64,000 bases of DNA from Panopea generosa. Lineage: Eukaryota > Mollusca > Bivalvia > Adapedonta > Hiatellidae. Numbering within the stretch: position 1 is the stretch's first letter; every line of letters begins with the position of its first letter. The stretch spans positions 51,769,419 through 51,833,418 of the forward strand of contig CM055911.1 in assembly GCA_029582155.1 (NCBI GenBank), in the 5' to 3' direction. The notes beneath the pieces were generated by a model, which saw only the letters and a list, made by a program, of their open reading frames with translations, did no database searches and was not told the DNA's origin. A program made the translations under genes and the position numbers. This document shows positions 45,500-56,599 of the stretch, one piece after another.

Positions 45500-46430
45500 A
45501 TTATGAACAGATTCCTTGAAACCGAGTCTGCTATTTTTATTGCTTTGGTTTGGTCTATTTTGCAGTGTGCAATATGCTTCCAATGGAGCCTTTTATCAAA
45601 TATTATCAAATCAGTTATCGACACGATTTCAATATATTCAATTTATAACATTAAATATGTTGTATTGATATAGTAAGAAAAAAATAAGGAAAAAAATTGA
45701 TTGGGTTAATTTTTAGATCGCAAATGAATTTGTAATTAACGTTGGTTAAGGTTGTTTTGTGGGTCATTTATGGGTGTGTTTATGTGAAGAGAGTTATTAT
45801 GACATTGACCAATGGTGAAGTAGTTAGGAGTTGACCAATGCAAAAAAGGGCTCAAGACTTTGATAATGTATAAATTGAATAGATAAGCAGTTAAGTAATG
45901 TCGACATGTTTATTTGGGAATTACAATGTCCAAATAGAGCCAATTTCAGTTGTTGAATTATAGAAATATGTGAAATGAATAAAATCACCATAGTTCTGGT
46001 GTCTCTTTTATCACAATAAATTACGATAAAAAGTATTTTTATTTCACTCTTTAAATCTGTCAGCTAAAGTAAAGTATCATTTAAAAATTGTCCAACAAAC
46101 TAAAGGGGGTTATAGTCATTTTATTGCTCAAGTACATGTTTTTTATTTTCTTGTTAAAGATGCTGCCTACCATAAACATATAACGTATATATGACTTGTT
46201 AATTAATAAGAGCATTAATTTAAATAGTTTTAATTGCTAAACGTAGAAGTGATTGTAGTAATGTGTTTATGCATGTAAGAATGTGTGCGTAAATGCTTAA
46301 TAAACTGGTTCATACATGTAACAACCGGTGTACAACGGTAAAATTACTCAAAGTAATTATAACCGGTATTTAATATATATGCATACGCCTCCCTGATTTG
46401 ATTGATATGATTGTAGCGGATTTTTTTATT
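45500..46430. other. No recognisable feature
   Basis: AT-rich. Nothing supported was found. Confidence 0.45.
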
Positions 46431-46539
46431 CTATGCAATATTTATTATAAATGACAATACAATGCCTGCAATATATTTTTACTGTTGTTTGAGTTGTTTC
46501 TAGCGGCATATATAAAATTCAAGAAAAAATGAAATTCGT

Positions 46540-46610
46540 CTAAAAATAGTAGTCCCTGTCGCGTATGATCATTTTGGCGGTGATCGACACTGCTAAGTTT
46601 GACAACATAA
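46540..46610 (+). repeat. Dispersed repeat L, copy 2
   Basis: 38 bp identical to 10148-10185, then one mismatch and a further ACACTGC match. Flanking similarity falls away quickly on both sides. Confidence 0.8.
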
Positions 46611-46614
46611 TCAG

Positions 46615-48450
46615 GGATATGCCTTTGGCATATCGCCCGACTAAAAGAAACATCAGTTAAACAGTTAAGCGCAAACGATTCTTCATATATACATTCGGCG
46701 TAATCAAAACGAAAGACTATAAAAGGAATCTTTAATACACTTGATACAGTCTCAGCTCAAAATAAATTGGGAATGTCACGACAGAAAGAGTCACGTGACA
46801 TTGTTATACCGTGCAAGTAGAACGAGTTAAAAAAAGAGGAGACACGTTTGTTAAGAGTGAGTGAACAGAAAACAACTTTGTCTGGTTTGTCATTGTTTTG
46901 TATAACATGTATATGTCCTTTTCCTATATGGCGATTTTCAGACCCCTCAAGACGCTTGTTGTTTATACCAAGCTGAAATAGATCAATATTATTTCAGAAA
47001 CTCGTCAAGTTTCAAAGAACCTGCTGTAAGGTGATTTCAGTTTAAGCCAATAATATGCAAAATTAATCCTAATAAATCACCCATCACTAAAACGTAGTAG
47101 TCCTACAGTGATAATTGTCTGCTCAGAACATAGATATTGAGATTGGTGGAATTTATTTAAAAATTTTAATGAAAAAGCTATTCTAAACAATAGTGTACAC
47201 ATGTGGATCTGCGTAAGATTAATATTACTGTCCATCTATGCAAATGGGTCAGAACAAATGATATTTACACTTTATCATATTTGTCATGTTCATCATTTAG
47301 GTTAGACAACCAGCCTTGTATCGTTTCAGAGCGTCAAATGAGTGTCAGCTAGACCATGGCACCTTGGCTTTTGCATGTCATGTTGAGTATTTTGATATGA
47401 TTTGCAGAAACTCTGCAGTTCCTGATGGTATCATATAACCTGTTAAATGTTTTATCGCCGTAAAATACTACTTGATTCATTTATTCTGTATATTTGGCAA
47501 ACTCCAAACCCACGCAAACACTATTGAATTAAATTGAATATTAATCAGTCTCCTGAAAATACAAAATGTTTGGAAACAATACAAAGTGTTTATTTATAAA
47601 GCATTTTATTTGATGATAACAAATATAATTAAAGAAAGTGAATACATAGCAAACGTGTTTTCTGTGTAATTGTATTAAACTTAAAATACTTCTTGATAAA
47701 ACATACACAGCAAAATGATTATGCAGATTGAATCAAAAGTCTGGTTCTAAAGTCATCAATCTTTTGAATCTGAGAATTGTACTCAACCGCAAAATCTTAC
47801 TAATATATTTTTGTAAATTCTTTAAAAGTAACATAATTGATAAGAAATATAATTTTCAAACTTTTTATGATAAATAATTGTTAAAACTGCTTCTTTGAGC
47901 AATATAATGTATTCAAAATATTATGGATTTAGGTCGTATGAAAAGTTATTATTGATATCATTCATGTTGCACCCTGGACCCAACCAGACATGTGTTTAGA
48001 ACTTAATCGCAAAATATAACAAATTAGAAACCCAATGGTAAAATAAGCAAAACATATTTTGTAAAATAATTAAACAAACGAACACAAGTCGTTTTATCTG
48101 AAGTTAAAATGCTTCTATAAGAATCGATTGCTGACATGTAACAAACGGGGATGGGGAAGGATATGGCATTACTAATTATTCCTTATTGATCAAATATCAT
48201 GCTTCTCAACAATTGTAATGATGTGTCGTCTAATTCTAATCTCGCGGGAACGTAATCAATTCAGAAATGTAATGACATTTAGTTAAGAATCACAAATAAC
48301 CATGAAATTTTATATGAATATCGAGATGTTTTATATGAGAAATAGTGCCAGTATGAATGTTGTGTCAATTTATGTGAGGTGAGAAAATGTGCAATTTACT
48401 TACAGAAAAATGCAGTAGTTTTTTTTCAGGTTTTACTTCTTTTACCAATA
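46615..48450. other. No recognisable feature
   Basis: AT-rich unique-looking DNA. Confidence 0.5.
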
Positions 48451-48454
48451 AAAC

Positions 48455-48805
48455 TGAATGCTTGTCAGGTTTCATATACATATAATTCAGTACATGAATC
48501 AAATCAGAGAATCATTTTCAAAATGTCACACTCATCAATGCACTGTTTTTGTTATAATGTTGCATACTACTAGATAATTTTTAATATATTTAATTGGCAA
48601 AAAGTATAATTTCCAAAAAGTGTTTGTTATATGCAGTTTGAAAAAAAGTTGAAGACTCCAACTGTCGAAAAATTGAAATTTGAGGCAGATGCACTCTATA
48701 CATATCGATCTGTGTTAATTCACCATCAGCAGATAGCGTAGTGTTGCATTGTAATTTGATAGTCTCTCTTGCATATTTTTACTAACCAGGCAGCAAATGA
48801 TGGGG
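48455..48805 (+). repeat. Dispersed repeat D, copy 3
   Basis: Matches copies 1 and 2: TATAATTCAGTACATGAATC, ATCAGAGAATCATTTTCAAA, AATTTCCAAAAAGTGTTTGT, CAGATGCACTCTATACATAT, ATTCACCATCAGCAGATAGC. The 5' TATAAAAGCCGCAAG part is missing. Confidence 0.8.
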
Positions 48806-48809
48806 CTTT

Positions 48810-49435
48810 AAGTTTGCAAACTGTTAATTATAGATCACACGTGCTACTCCTATTTCAAAGACTGACAAGTTTGGCATGCAACTGAAAGGCCAGCAAATCA
48901 TGAAATGGCAAATAAAATTGTTGAAACTAATATCATAAAAAAATTATTACAGATACGGATATTACTACACCGTCAATACACCATTCAAAAACGGCCATTA
49001 TAGCATTATGTTTGGCCAGAGCAACTTAAACAGAAACATTAAAATATATAATAGATTTATTGTTAAGTATTACATCAAATTTTACAATTTAGATACATGT
49101 AAATTTTTTTGATTAGAACTAGTACCAATTACAGACTGTTCCGTACGACAGTTCATTAACATAATTTTTTTTCATCTGGTTGTCGGAAATATAACAACCT
49201 TTCATTTATTCCGATTTTTCAGAAAAAAATGTGTGGCATGTGTGTATATACGGATAAAATATCGTGCTCAATTACACCCTGTCATGGAAAATGTGAGTGA
49301 TTGAAATCCTGTATCTCCGATTCTGGGTCCGATGCTCGATTACATAACCGCATGATCAACAAGAAATGTAGTCCCAAGGGACACTCCCAACAAATCAACA
49401 TAGACATGATTCATTACTGAATTATACACTTTGAA
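48810..49435. other. No recognisable feature
   Basis: AT-rich. Nothing supported was found. Confidence 0.45.
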
Positions 49436-49459
49436 AATTACATTATATACAATAGACTT

Positions 49460-49735
49460 TATGAATAATACACTACATGAATGATATACTACATGAATAA
49501 TACACAACATGAATAATACACAACATGAATAATACACTTCATGAAAATTGCACTACATAAATAAAACACTACTGTAACATTAATAATAAACTACACGAAT
49601 AATACACTGCATGAAAATTACACTTCATGAATTATACACTACATTAATAATACACTACATGAATAATACACAACATGAACAATACACAAAATTAAAATTA
49701 CACTACATACATAATACACTACGTAAATAAAATAC
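49460..49735. repeat. 16-bp satellite, left part
   Basis: GAATAATACACTACAT and variants (CACAACAT, CACTTCAT) repeat every 16 bp with some irregular spacing. The array stops at 49735 and resumes at 50501, so it is split by the element between. Confidence 0.9.
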
Positions 49736-50500
49736 GTAGCGGACTGTTATATGTCTCATTATCTTGTCCCAGTGAGCACTGGTGTGACTGTCTTAATCGA
49801 ACCATAAATATGTCAGTTATAACCTCAAAACAAAAGAAAATATATCTTTGACGAACAGACCCAACGCATTTGCATTTATGCAAATTTATTTAAAAATCAC
49901 AACTAAAGAAGATACGGTCCAAAAAGCAGTGGTCAGGCGGAGCTTTGATCTTGACCTTTGAAGAACAGACCAAAGTCATCTTCATGACACATCATCTTGT
50001 CTTAGTTAAATTTTGTGCCGAGTAATTTAAAAATCCAATAACAACTAAAGCAAATAAGACCGGACAGCAGCGGACGGACGGACGGACGGACGGACGGACG
50101 GACGGACGGAACTGTGACCTTGACCTTCGACGAACAGATCCAATTCATTCGCATGACACATCGTCTTGTCTTAGTTAAACATTTGTTCCAAGTTATTTAA
50201 AATTTCAATCACAACTAAATAAGATACGGTCTGGACAAGAGGAAATACAGTGTATACATTGGATTTCCAAACTCTTGACTTTGAGCTATGACCTTGACCT
50301 TTGACGAACAGACCCAAGTCATTCGCGTGACACATCGTTCTGTCCTAGTGAATATTTGTGCCAAGTAATTTAAAATTCCAATCACAACTGAAGGAGATAT
50401 GTTATGGACGCACAGACGGACGCACGCACGGACGCACGGACACAGCCCATTTCTATATCCCCCTGCTCCGCTTTACGAGCAGGTGGCGGGGCAAATATTA
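49736..50500 (+). mobile_element. Tandem-unit element with 3' hairpin inserted in the satellite
   Basis: Contains three to four related units of about 170 bp, marked by TTTGACGAACAGACCCAA, ATGACACATCGTCTTGTCTT, AGTAATTTAAAATTCCAATC and ACAACTAAAGAAGATACGGT (near 49845, 49960, 50125 and 50300). A CGGA microsatellite lies at 50071-50110. Near the 3' end CCTGCTC (50462-50468) and GAGCAGG (50477-50483) form a perfect 7-bp stem. This architecture resembles the tandem-repeat-bearing non-autonomous elements (pearl or Helentron-like) known from bivalves. No coding capacity. Confidence 0.75.
50071..50110. repeat. CGGA microsatellite
   Basis: About ten CGGA units inside the inserted element. Confidence 0.92.
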
Positions 50501-50690
50501 CACCTCATGGATAATACACTACACGAATAATACACTACATGAGTTATACACTACATGAGTAATACACTAAATGAAAATTGCACTACATGAAAAGTACACT
50601 ACAAGAATTATTCATTATATGAATAAGGCAACTTGAATTATACACTATGAATAAAACATAAGAATAGTACACTATGAATTATCAACCTTA
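50501..50690. repeat. 16-bp satellite, right part
   Basis: GGATAATACACTACAC, GAATAATACACTACAT and relatives, continuing the array at 49460-49735 on the other side of the inserted element. Confidence 0.88.
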
Positions 50691-50699
50691 CATAGAACC

Positions 50700-52310
50700 T
50701 TTTGCTTTATCATTTGAATAAAACAGTCCGAGATATAAATCGGGAAAAGTGTGTAATCCAGTACATTGTACTTTTGCAAATACAATATGGATTAAGTTTA
50801 CGGCGTGCTCTTTACTCCATGAAATATCCGATATTGAACTCATTTTCATCTTTTATATATGACTGAATTGCATCTGGTAATGACATTTCACGAACACTTG
50901 TGAGATAATTTAATTACTCGAACTAATCAATAGAAATGCTGCTTACAAAATATGGTCATCTCGTTGACTCAGGAGTCTGTGTCTTTAAAGTGGTAGACTC
51001 AGTGGATATGGCGTTCAAGATCAGAGGTCGAATAAAAACAACAAAATAACACAAAAAAAACACAATAATTTATTTTCTATATATTATACTGCAGACAGAC
51101 TGAGAAACCTACTATAATATTGCAAACTAAAACTTAACCATAAACAATACAAATGCGCGCGATCAAGCGCCCATATCCAATGTGACTGTACTAGTATCCC
51201 CATAAATTTGTTTCAAAAAGGTAGAAGCAAATATTAGCAAAAAGTAGGTAAAATTGTCGTGACCTACAATATTCAGAGATAGCTTTCGCAGGAATGTACC
51301 TTGTAACAGAATCGAAGAGCGGTTAAAAATAGAATCGCAGACAATTTTGTGTAAACGGTTTTATACGGCGACATTTATTATAAACTGAATATTAGATCAA
51401 AACTGTATATGGTATCACAATTTCCCCCTGCACTTTACCCCCCGAAAACGGCGACCAAAATAGATTTATTGCAGCATAGGATGCTGAAAGCGGACTATTT
51501 TCACCTTTGCTATGCTGTCGTTAAATGACCGTGAGGGTCCTGGCTGTATGAACTAGATTTCTTTGTAGACGTTCCCTGACTCTGAATGTGCTGCAGTATG
51601 AGGAAAAAAAGTTTTTAGTATTATTGCTTTTATCGCTTGTCTCATCATAGATATGTTACAATACGCTGGAGAAATAGTAATTGTTGACTAACGAAAAAGT
51701 AGGAAATATATCCTATCTTTAACATTATGTTTATAGCCAAGAGGATAATATATTAAGTTAGTGTCCGGAATAAGTAATTATATATATATATTTATTGGTA
51801 TACTCTATTTTTACATTATTAGCAAAAGGCTAATAAGAACTCGGTTACCAATTAAATGTATACATTTATACCTCTTACAGAGTCAAACTACCTAAATGTG
51901 TAAGAAGTTACTTAAGAAAAAAACAACAAATGTTTAATCTTCTGACTAACCGATGCTTATGACATATTGCATATTGATTTGTTCAAAAGAACACGAATAT
52001 CAAAAATGTTGCAACTAAAAAAAGATTATAGGAATCCTCAATTTGTTTGTAATTCAAAATAATAACATTGATAGTGATTGGTATAACCTTATGAAATTGT
52101 TAGTAAGTATAATATATATCTTAAGTGATGATCAATTTTATCAAATTTTTCTTTATTCATATCACCAGCAATAACAGCACAGGACATAATTACAATCACA
52201 CATAATAAATATGAAATAAAATCATAATGAACACATGCAAAACAAATGCTAACAGGGCTGACTATCTTGGAAAAATGCGAATCGCAAAACCGCCATCGAA
52301 GAGCTTAAAC
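50700..52310. other. No confident feature
   Basis: AT-rich. A faint tRNA-like trace (GTAGACTCAGTGGATATGGC near 50993, AGGTCGAATA near 51025) may be an eroded SINE head, but I do not call it. Confidence 0.4.
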
Positions 52311-52314
52311 AAAG

Positions 52315-52612
52315 CACCTCCCTCCCTAACTACATACACGTGTATATCCTTGGTATCTACCCTCCCTAACACCAAACACGTTTATATCCTTGGTATCTAC
52401 CCTCCCTCACACCAAGCACATGTATATCCTTGTTATCTACCCTCCCTAACACCAAACACGTGTATATCCTTGGTATCTACCCTCACTCACAACAAACACG
52501 TGTATATCCTTGGTATCTACCCTCCCTCACACCAAACACGTGTATATCCTTGTTATCTTCCCTCCTTAACACCAAACACGTGTATACCTTCCCTCACACC
52601 AAGCACACGCAT
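52315..52612. repeat. 40-bp tandem array with CACGTG in most units
   Basis: ACACGTGTATATCCTTGGTA then TCTACCCTCCCTAACACCAA repeats every 40 bp, about 7.4 units. Most units hold the palindrome ACACGTGT. The 155-codon frame at 52227-52694 is a read-through of the array. Confidence 0.93.
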
Positions 52613-52614
52613 GA

Positions 52615-52840
52615 ATAGTAAGGGACTTTATTATCATGTTATAAAAAATTACTCAGTAATATTTCATACTTCACGACATCGTGCTCTGTGTTAATGCGGT
52701 CAAAGAAGGAAAGGTATAACGTTTCGGATACTTGAGTCGGATACTTGACGCCGTTATTTAAATGAACCGTTTATAAGAATATACCATGCAACTTTGCTTT
52801 AGTGATTTTAGCCGGGGTTAAAGACGCTATATAGCTTTGC
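52615..52840. other. No recognisable feature
   Basis: Spacer. Nothing supported was found. Confidence 0.4.
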
Positions 52841-52844
52841 GTAT

Positions 52845-52915
52845 GTTGTGGTGATTAGGCTTTGCAGTTTTGATCACCGCCAAAATAATCTTACGCGACA
52901 CTTTTTATTCACTAT
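52845..52915 (-). repeat. Dispersed repeat L, copy 3
   Basis: The minus strand reads AATAAAAAGTGTCGCGTAAG then ATTATTTTGGCGGTGATC, a diverged match to copies 1 and 2. Confidence 0.7.
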
Positions 52916-53069
52916 ATTGTTGACAACATTGCATTATGCCATTCTTATGAAAAGTATTGCATAAAAACCAAACACTACAATAACATCTATCAAATTAGAA
53001 AGGCGTGTGAATATTTATTAAAGGTCTTCGCATATCACTTTGGATATTAGTTCTGTTCGACAACAGAAT

Positions 53070-55015
53070 ACAGCTGAAGGCTGTGTGAGGATGAATGAGC
53101 GGTGATATATGAAAAATCACACAGCTGAAGTCTGTGTAAGGGTGACTGAGCGGTGATGCATGATACGTCACACAGCTTAAGTCTGTGTAATGGTGAGTGA
53201 GCAGTGATGCACGATACGTCAAATAGCTTAAGTCTGTGTAAAGGTAAGTGAGCAGTGATGCACGATACGTCACACAGCTGAACTCTGTGTAAGGGTGAGT
53301 GTGTGGTGATGCATGATACGTCACACAGCTTAAGTCTGTGTAATGGTGAGTGAGCAATGATGCACGATACGTCAAATAGCTTAAGTCTGTGTAAAGGTAA
53401 GTGAGCAGTGATGCACGATACGTCACACAGCCGAAGTCTGTGTAAGGGTGACTGAGCGGCGATGCATGATACGTCACACAGCTTAAGTCTGTGTAATGGT
53501 GAGTGAGCAATGATGCACGATACGTCAAATAGCTTAAGTCTGTGTAAAGTGAATTAGCAGTGATGCACGATACGTCACACAGCTGAACTCTGTGTAAGGG
53601 TGAGTGAGTGGTGATACAAGATACGTCACACAGCTGACGTCTGTGTAAGAGTGAGTGAGCGGTGATGCACGATACATCACACAGCTGGATTGTGTAAAGG
53701 TGAGTGAGCAGTGATGCATGAAACATCACACAGCTGAAGTCTGTGTAAAGGTGAGTGAGCGGTGATGCATGATACATCACACAGATGAAGTCTGTGTAAG
53801 GGTTAGTGAGTGGTGATGCATGAAACATCACACAGCTGACATCTGTGTAAGGGTGAGTGAGTGGTGATGCATGATACATCACAAAGCTGACGTTTGTGTA
53901 AAGGTGAGTGAACGGTGATGCATGATACATCACACAGATGAAGTCTGTGTAAGTGTGATGGAGCGGTGATGCATGAAACATCACACAGCTGACATCTGTG
54001 TTAGGGTGAGTGAGTGGTGATGCATGATACATCACAAAACTGACGTTTGTGTAAAGGTGAGTGAACGGTGATGCATGATACATCACACAGATGAAGTCTG
54101 TGTAAGTGTGATGGAGCGGTGATGCATGAAACATCACACAGCTGAAGTTTGTGTTAAGGTGAGTGAGTGGTTTTGCATGATACATCACACAGCTGACGTT
54201 TGTGTTAGGGTGAGTGAGCGTTGGTGCATGAAACATCACACAGCTGAAGTCTGTGTAAGTGTGAGGGAGCGGTGGTGCATGAAACATCACACAGCTGAAG
54301 TCTGTGTAAGTGTGAGGGAATGGTGGTGCATGAAACATCACACAGCTGATGTCTGTGTTAGTGTGAGGGAGCGGTGGTGCATGAAACATCATGAAACATC
54401 ACACAGCTGAAGTCTGTGTTAGTGTGAGGGAGCGTTGGTGCATGAAACATCACACAGCTGAAGTCTGTGTAAGTATGAGGGAACGTTGGTGCATGAAACA
54501 TCACACAGCTAAAGTCTGTGTAAGTGTGAGGGAGCGGTGGTGCATGAAACATCACACAGCTTACGTTTGTGTAAGTGTGAGGGAGCTGTGGTGCATGAAA
54601 CATCACACAGCTGACGTTTGTGTAAGTGTGAGTGAGCGGTGGTTCATGAAACATCACACAGCTGAAATCTGTGTAAAGGTAAGTGAGCGGTGGTGCATGA
54701 AACATCACACAGCTAAAGTCTGTGTAAGTGTTAGGGAGCGTTGGTGCATGAAACATCACACAGCTGAAGTCTGTATAAAGGTGAGTGAGCGGTTTTGCAT
54801 GATACATCACACAGTTGACGTTTGTGTTAGGGTGAGTGAGCGGTGATGCATGATACATCACACAGCTGAAGTCTGTGTAAGTGTGAGTGAGCGGTGGTGC
54901 ATGAAACATCACACAGCTGAAGTCTGTGTAAAGCTGAGTGAGCGGTGATGCATGAAACATCACACAGCTGACCTCTGTATAAGGGGTGAGTTAGCGGTGA
55001 TGCATGATACATCAC
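53070..55015. repeat. 51-bp satellite array
   Basis: GATGCATGAAACATCACACA, then GCTGAAGTCTGTGTAAAGG and TGAGTGAGCGGT repeats every 51 bp (for example 53711 and 53762), about 38 units. Each unit can form two hairpins: TGATGCAT with ATRCATCA, and ACACAG with CTGTGT. Because 51 is three times 17, long frames appear on both strands (465 and 201 codons minus; 151 and 94 codons plus). These are array read-outs, not genes. At 54380-54405 a short CATGAAACATCATGAAACAT stutter marks a slip. Confidence 0.95.
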
Positions 55016-55019
55016 GTCT

Positions 55020-55485
55020 GTTGAACATACTCAATAAATCGAATATTTTGTCAGCGGTTGCATGTTTTGCATTCAATTGATTCTTTTATCAGATAGTGTT
55101 AACTTTTTCACAGATTTTTTTTTTAACTTTTACTGTGACCTTATATAGATATCGCACCTTATGCAACGCCGTGACGTTACTTACTTACAAATATTCTACA
55201 AATATCGTGGTGTTTTTATGTCTTATTGTCAAGAGGCAACGTGAAACATATTCTTTAACAAAACCAGACGAGAAAAAAAAGTTTCTTTGTTTTTACTTTA
55301 TTTTTGTATCGAATTCCTTTGGTTTATAACTTATTGCAAAATATATGAAATGTAACAGAATGAATTTGGTTATATTCTATATTGAATTTTTATATTTTTA
55401 AGCAAATTATGACAGAATAAATTGATGTTGCATGATACGTATTTGTACCTAAAGTTTAAAGACGTATTTTTTATGTCTTGTCTAT
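55020..55485. other. No recognisable feature
   Basis: AT-rich spacer. A 77-codon plus frame (55096-55329) has no features I recognise. Confidence 0.4.
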
Positions 55486-55489
55486 CCCT

Positions 55490-56570
55490 ACATCTTACTA
55501 ATTGCATTTTGCGACAGAAGATGCATCATTTCAGAGCTAATCAAGTTCGACTTGACATTATTTGATCGTGTAAGGTATAAAATGGACAAATTAGCAAGGC
55601 TAATTATTCAACTGAGCATCGATTTTAACTTTGTTAACATTATTGTATTCACATTAGAAGTCAGAAAACTAATGAAGATGCAATAACATCTATTTGTATT
55701 TTCTGCAAGAGTGTGAACAAAGGTTTGTTGTTTACCCTGAATGATCTGAGAAAACTGCTTTTATGTATTATCGTGTTTATTTTATTAAGGCAATATTGCT
55801 AGTTCCATGCAATAAATTTATTAGAAATTGTTTTATTTCAAATTTATTTGTTATATTAATTGTTCATTAAATGTGAATGTACCTTACATATTCCGAAGAG
55901 CGCTAGTGGTCCTCCATTGCCTAGTGGTGTAAGGTTTTGTCTCACTGTTGAGGACATGAGTTTGAGCCCAGTTCGATCCAAACATTTCATGGGAATATCA
56001 GATTATTGTTTCTGTGAAATTGTGTTTCAAAGATATGTTCATTTCTACATGTATACTCATTGATTTTTTTTACTGGAATATAGTAGAGTTTGACAAGTCC
56101 TTGCTTCTTTTTTCAGCGTATAATGAAAACATACATGTGTTGCTTTCAATAAAAAATCTGAAAACACTTAATAATTAACAAAATGTGAATATTAATAAAG
56201 CAAAACTGTTATTTCTCTGTTGTAAATACTACATTCATTGTTGTTTGTTAATTCAAAAGTATTTGTTAGTCAGTCGCTATTGGAGTATACATGCTAACGA
56301 ATCTAAACATTCTTTTTTCGAAAAAATCTTTAATACTAGATATAAATTTGTGAACATATTCATCCGCATCGGGACCTTTTTGTACGAATATCAATTATAA
56401 ACTATCACTTTTTTGTCTCATTTCATTTTAAATTGTCGAGTTATCAATATTACCCAATCTAGTTTGACATGTTTCGTTTCAATCTATTAAATATAAAAAT
56501 ATCAAACAATGTACATAGTTATTTTGTTGCAATAGATCTTGCAATCATGTAATATTTAAACGCACCGACA
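55490..56570 (+). repeat. 1.1-kb tandem duplication, copy 1
   Basis: Four blocks in order: core (55490-55800), tRNA-like segment (55905-56000), x (56020-56180: GTGTTTCAAAGATATGTTCA, ACATACATGTGTTGCTTTC) and y (56200-56570: GTTTGTTAATTCAAAAG, CTTTTTGTACGAATATCA, TCTAGTTTGACATGTTTCG). The same order recurs in 56600-58840. Confidence 0.85.
55905..56000 (+). mobile_element. tRNA-like SINE head within the duplicated unit
   Basis: A-box-like CATTGCCTAGTGGTGTAAGG near 55914 and B-box-like TGAGTTTGAGCCCAG near 55959. A decayed counterpart lies at 57015-57185 in copy 2, so the insertion predates the duplication. Confidence 0.6.
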
Positions 56571-56599
56571 CGTATCCACTCAATGCATAACCCTGTATA

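Noticed and set aside
50993-51035. SINE head remnant
   Set aside because: A-box and B-box words are too degraded, and no body follows.
52227-52694. 155-codon plus frame rich in Pro, Ser and Thr
   Set aside because: It is a read-through of the 40-bp array. It resembles a mucin-like product only because the DNA repeats.
52995-54963. 465- and 201-codon minus frames and 94- and 151-codon plus frames
   Set aside because: All lie in the 51-bp array. Frames open on both strands at once are expected from a unit that is a multiple of three without stops.
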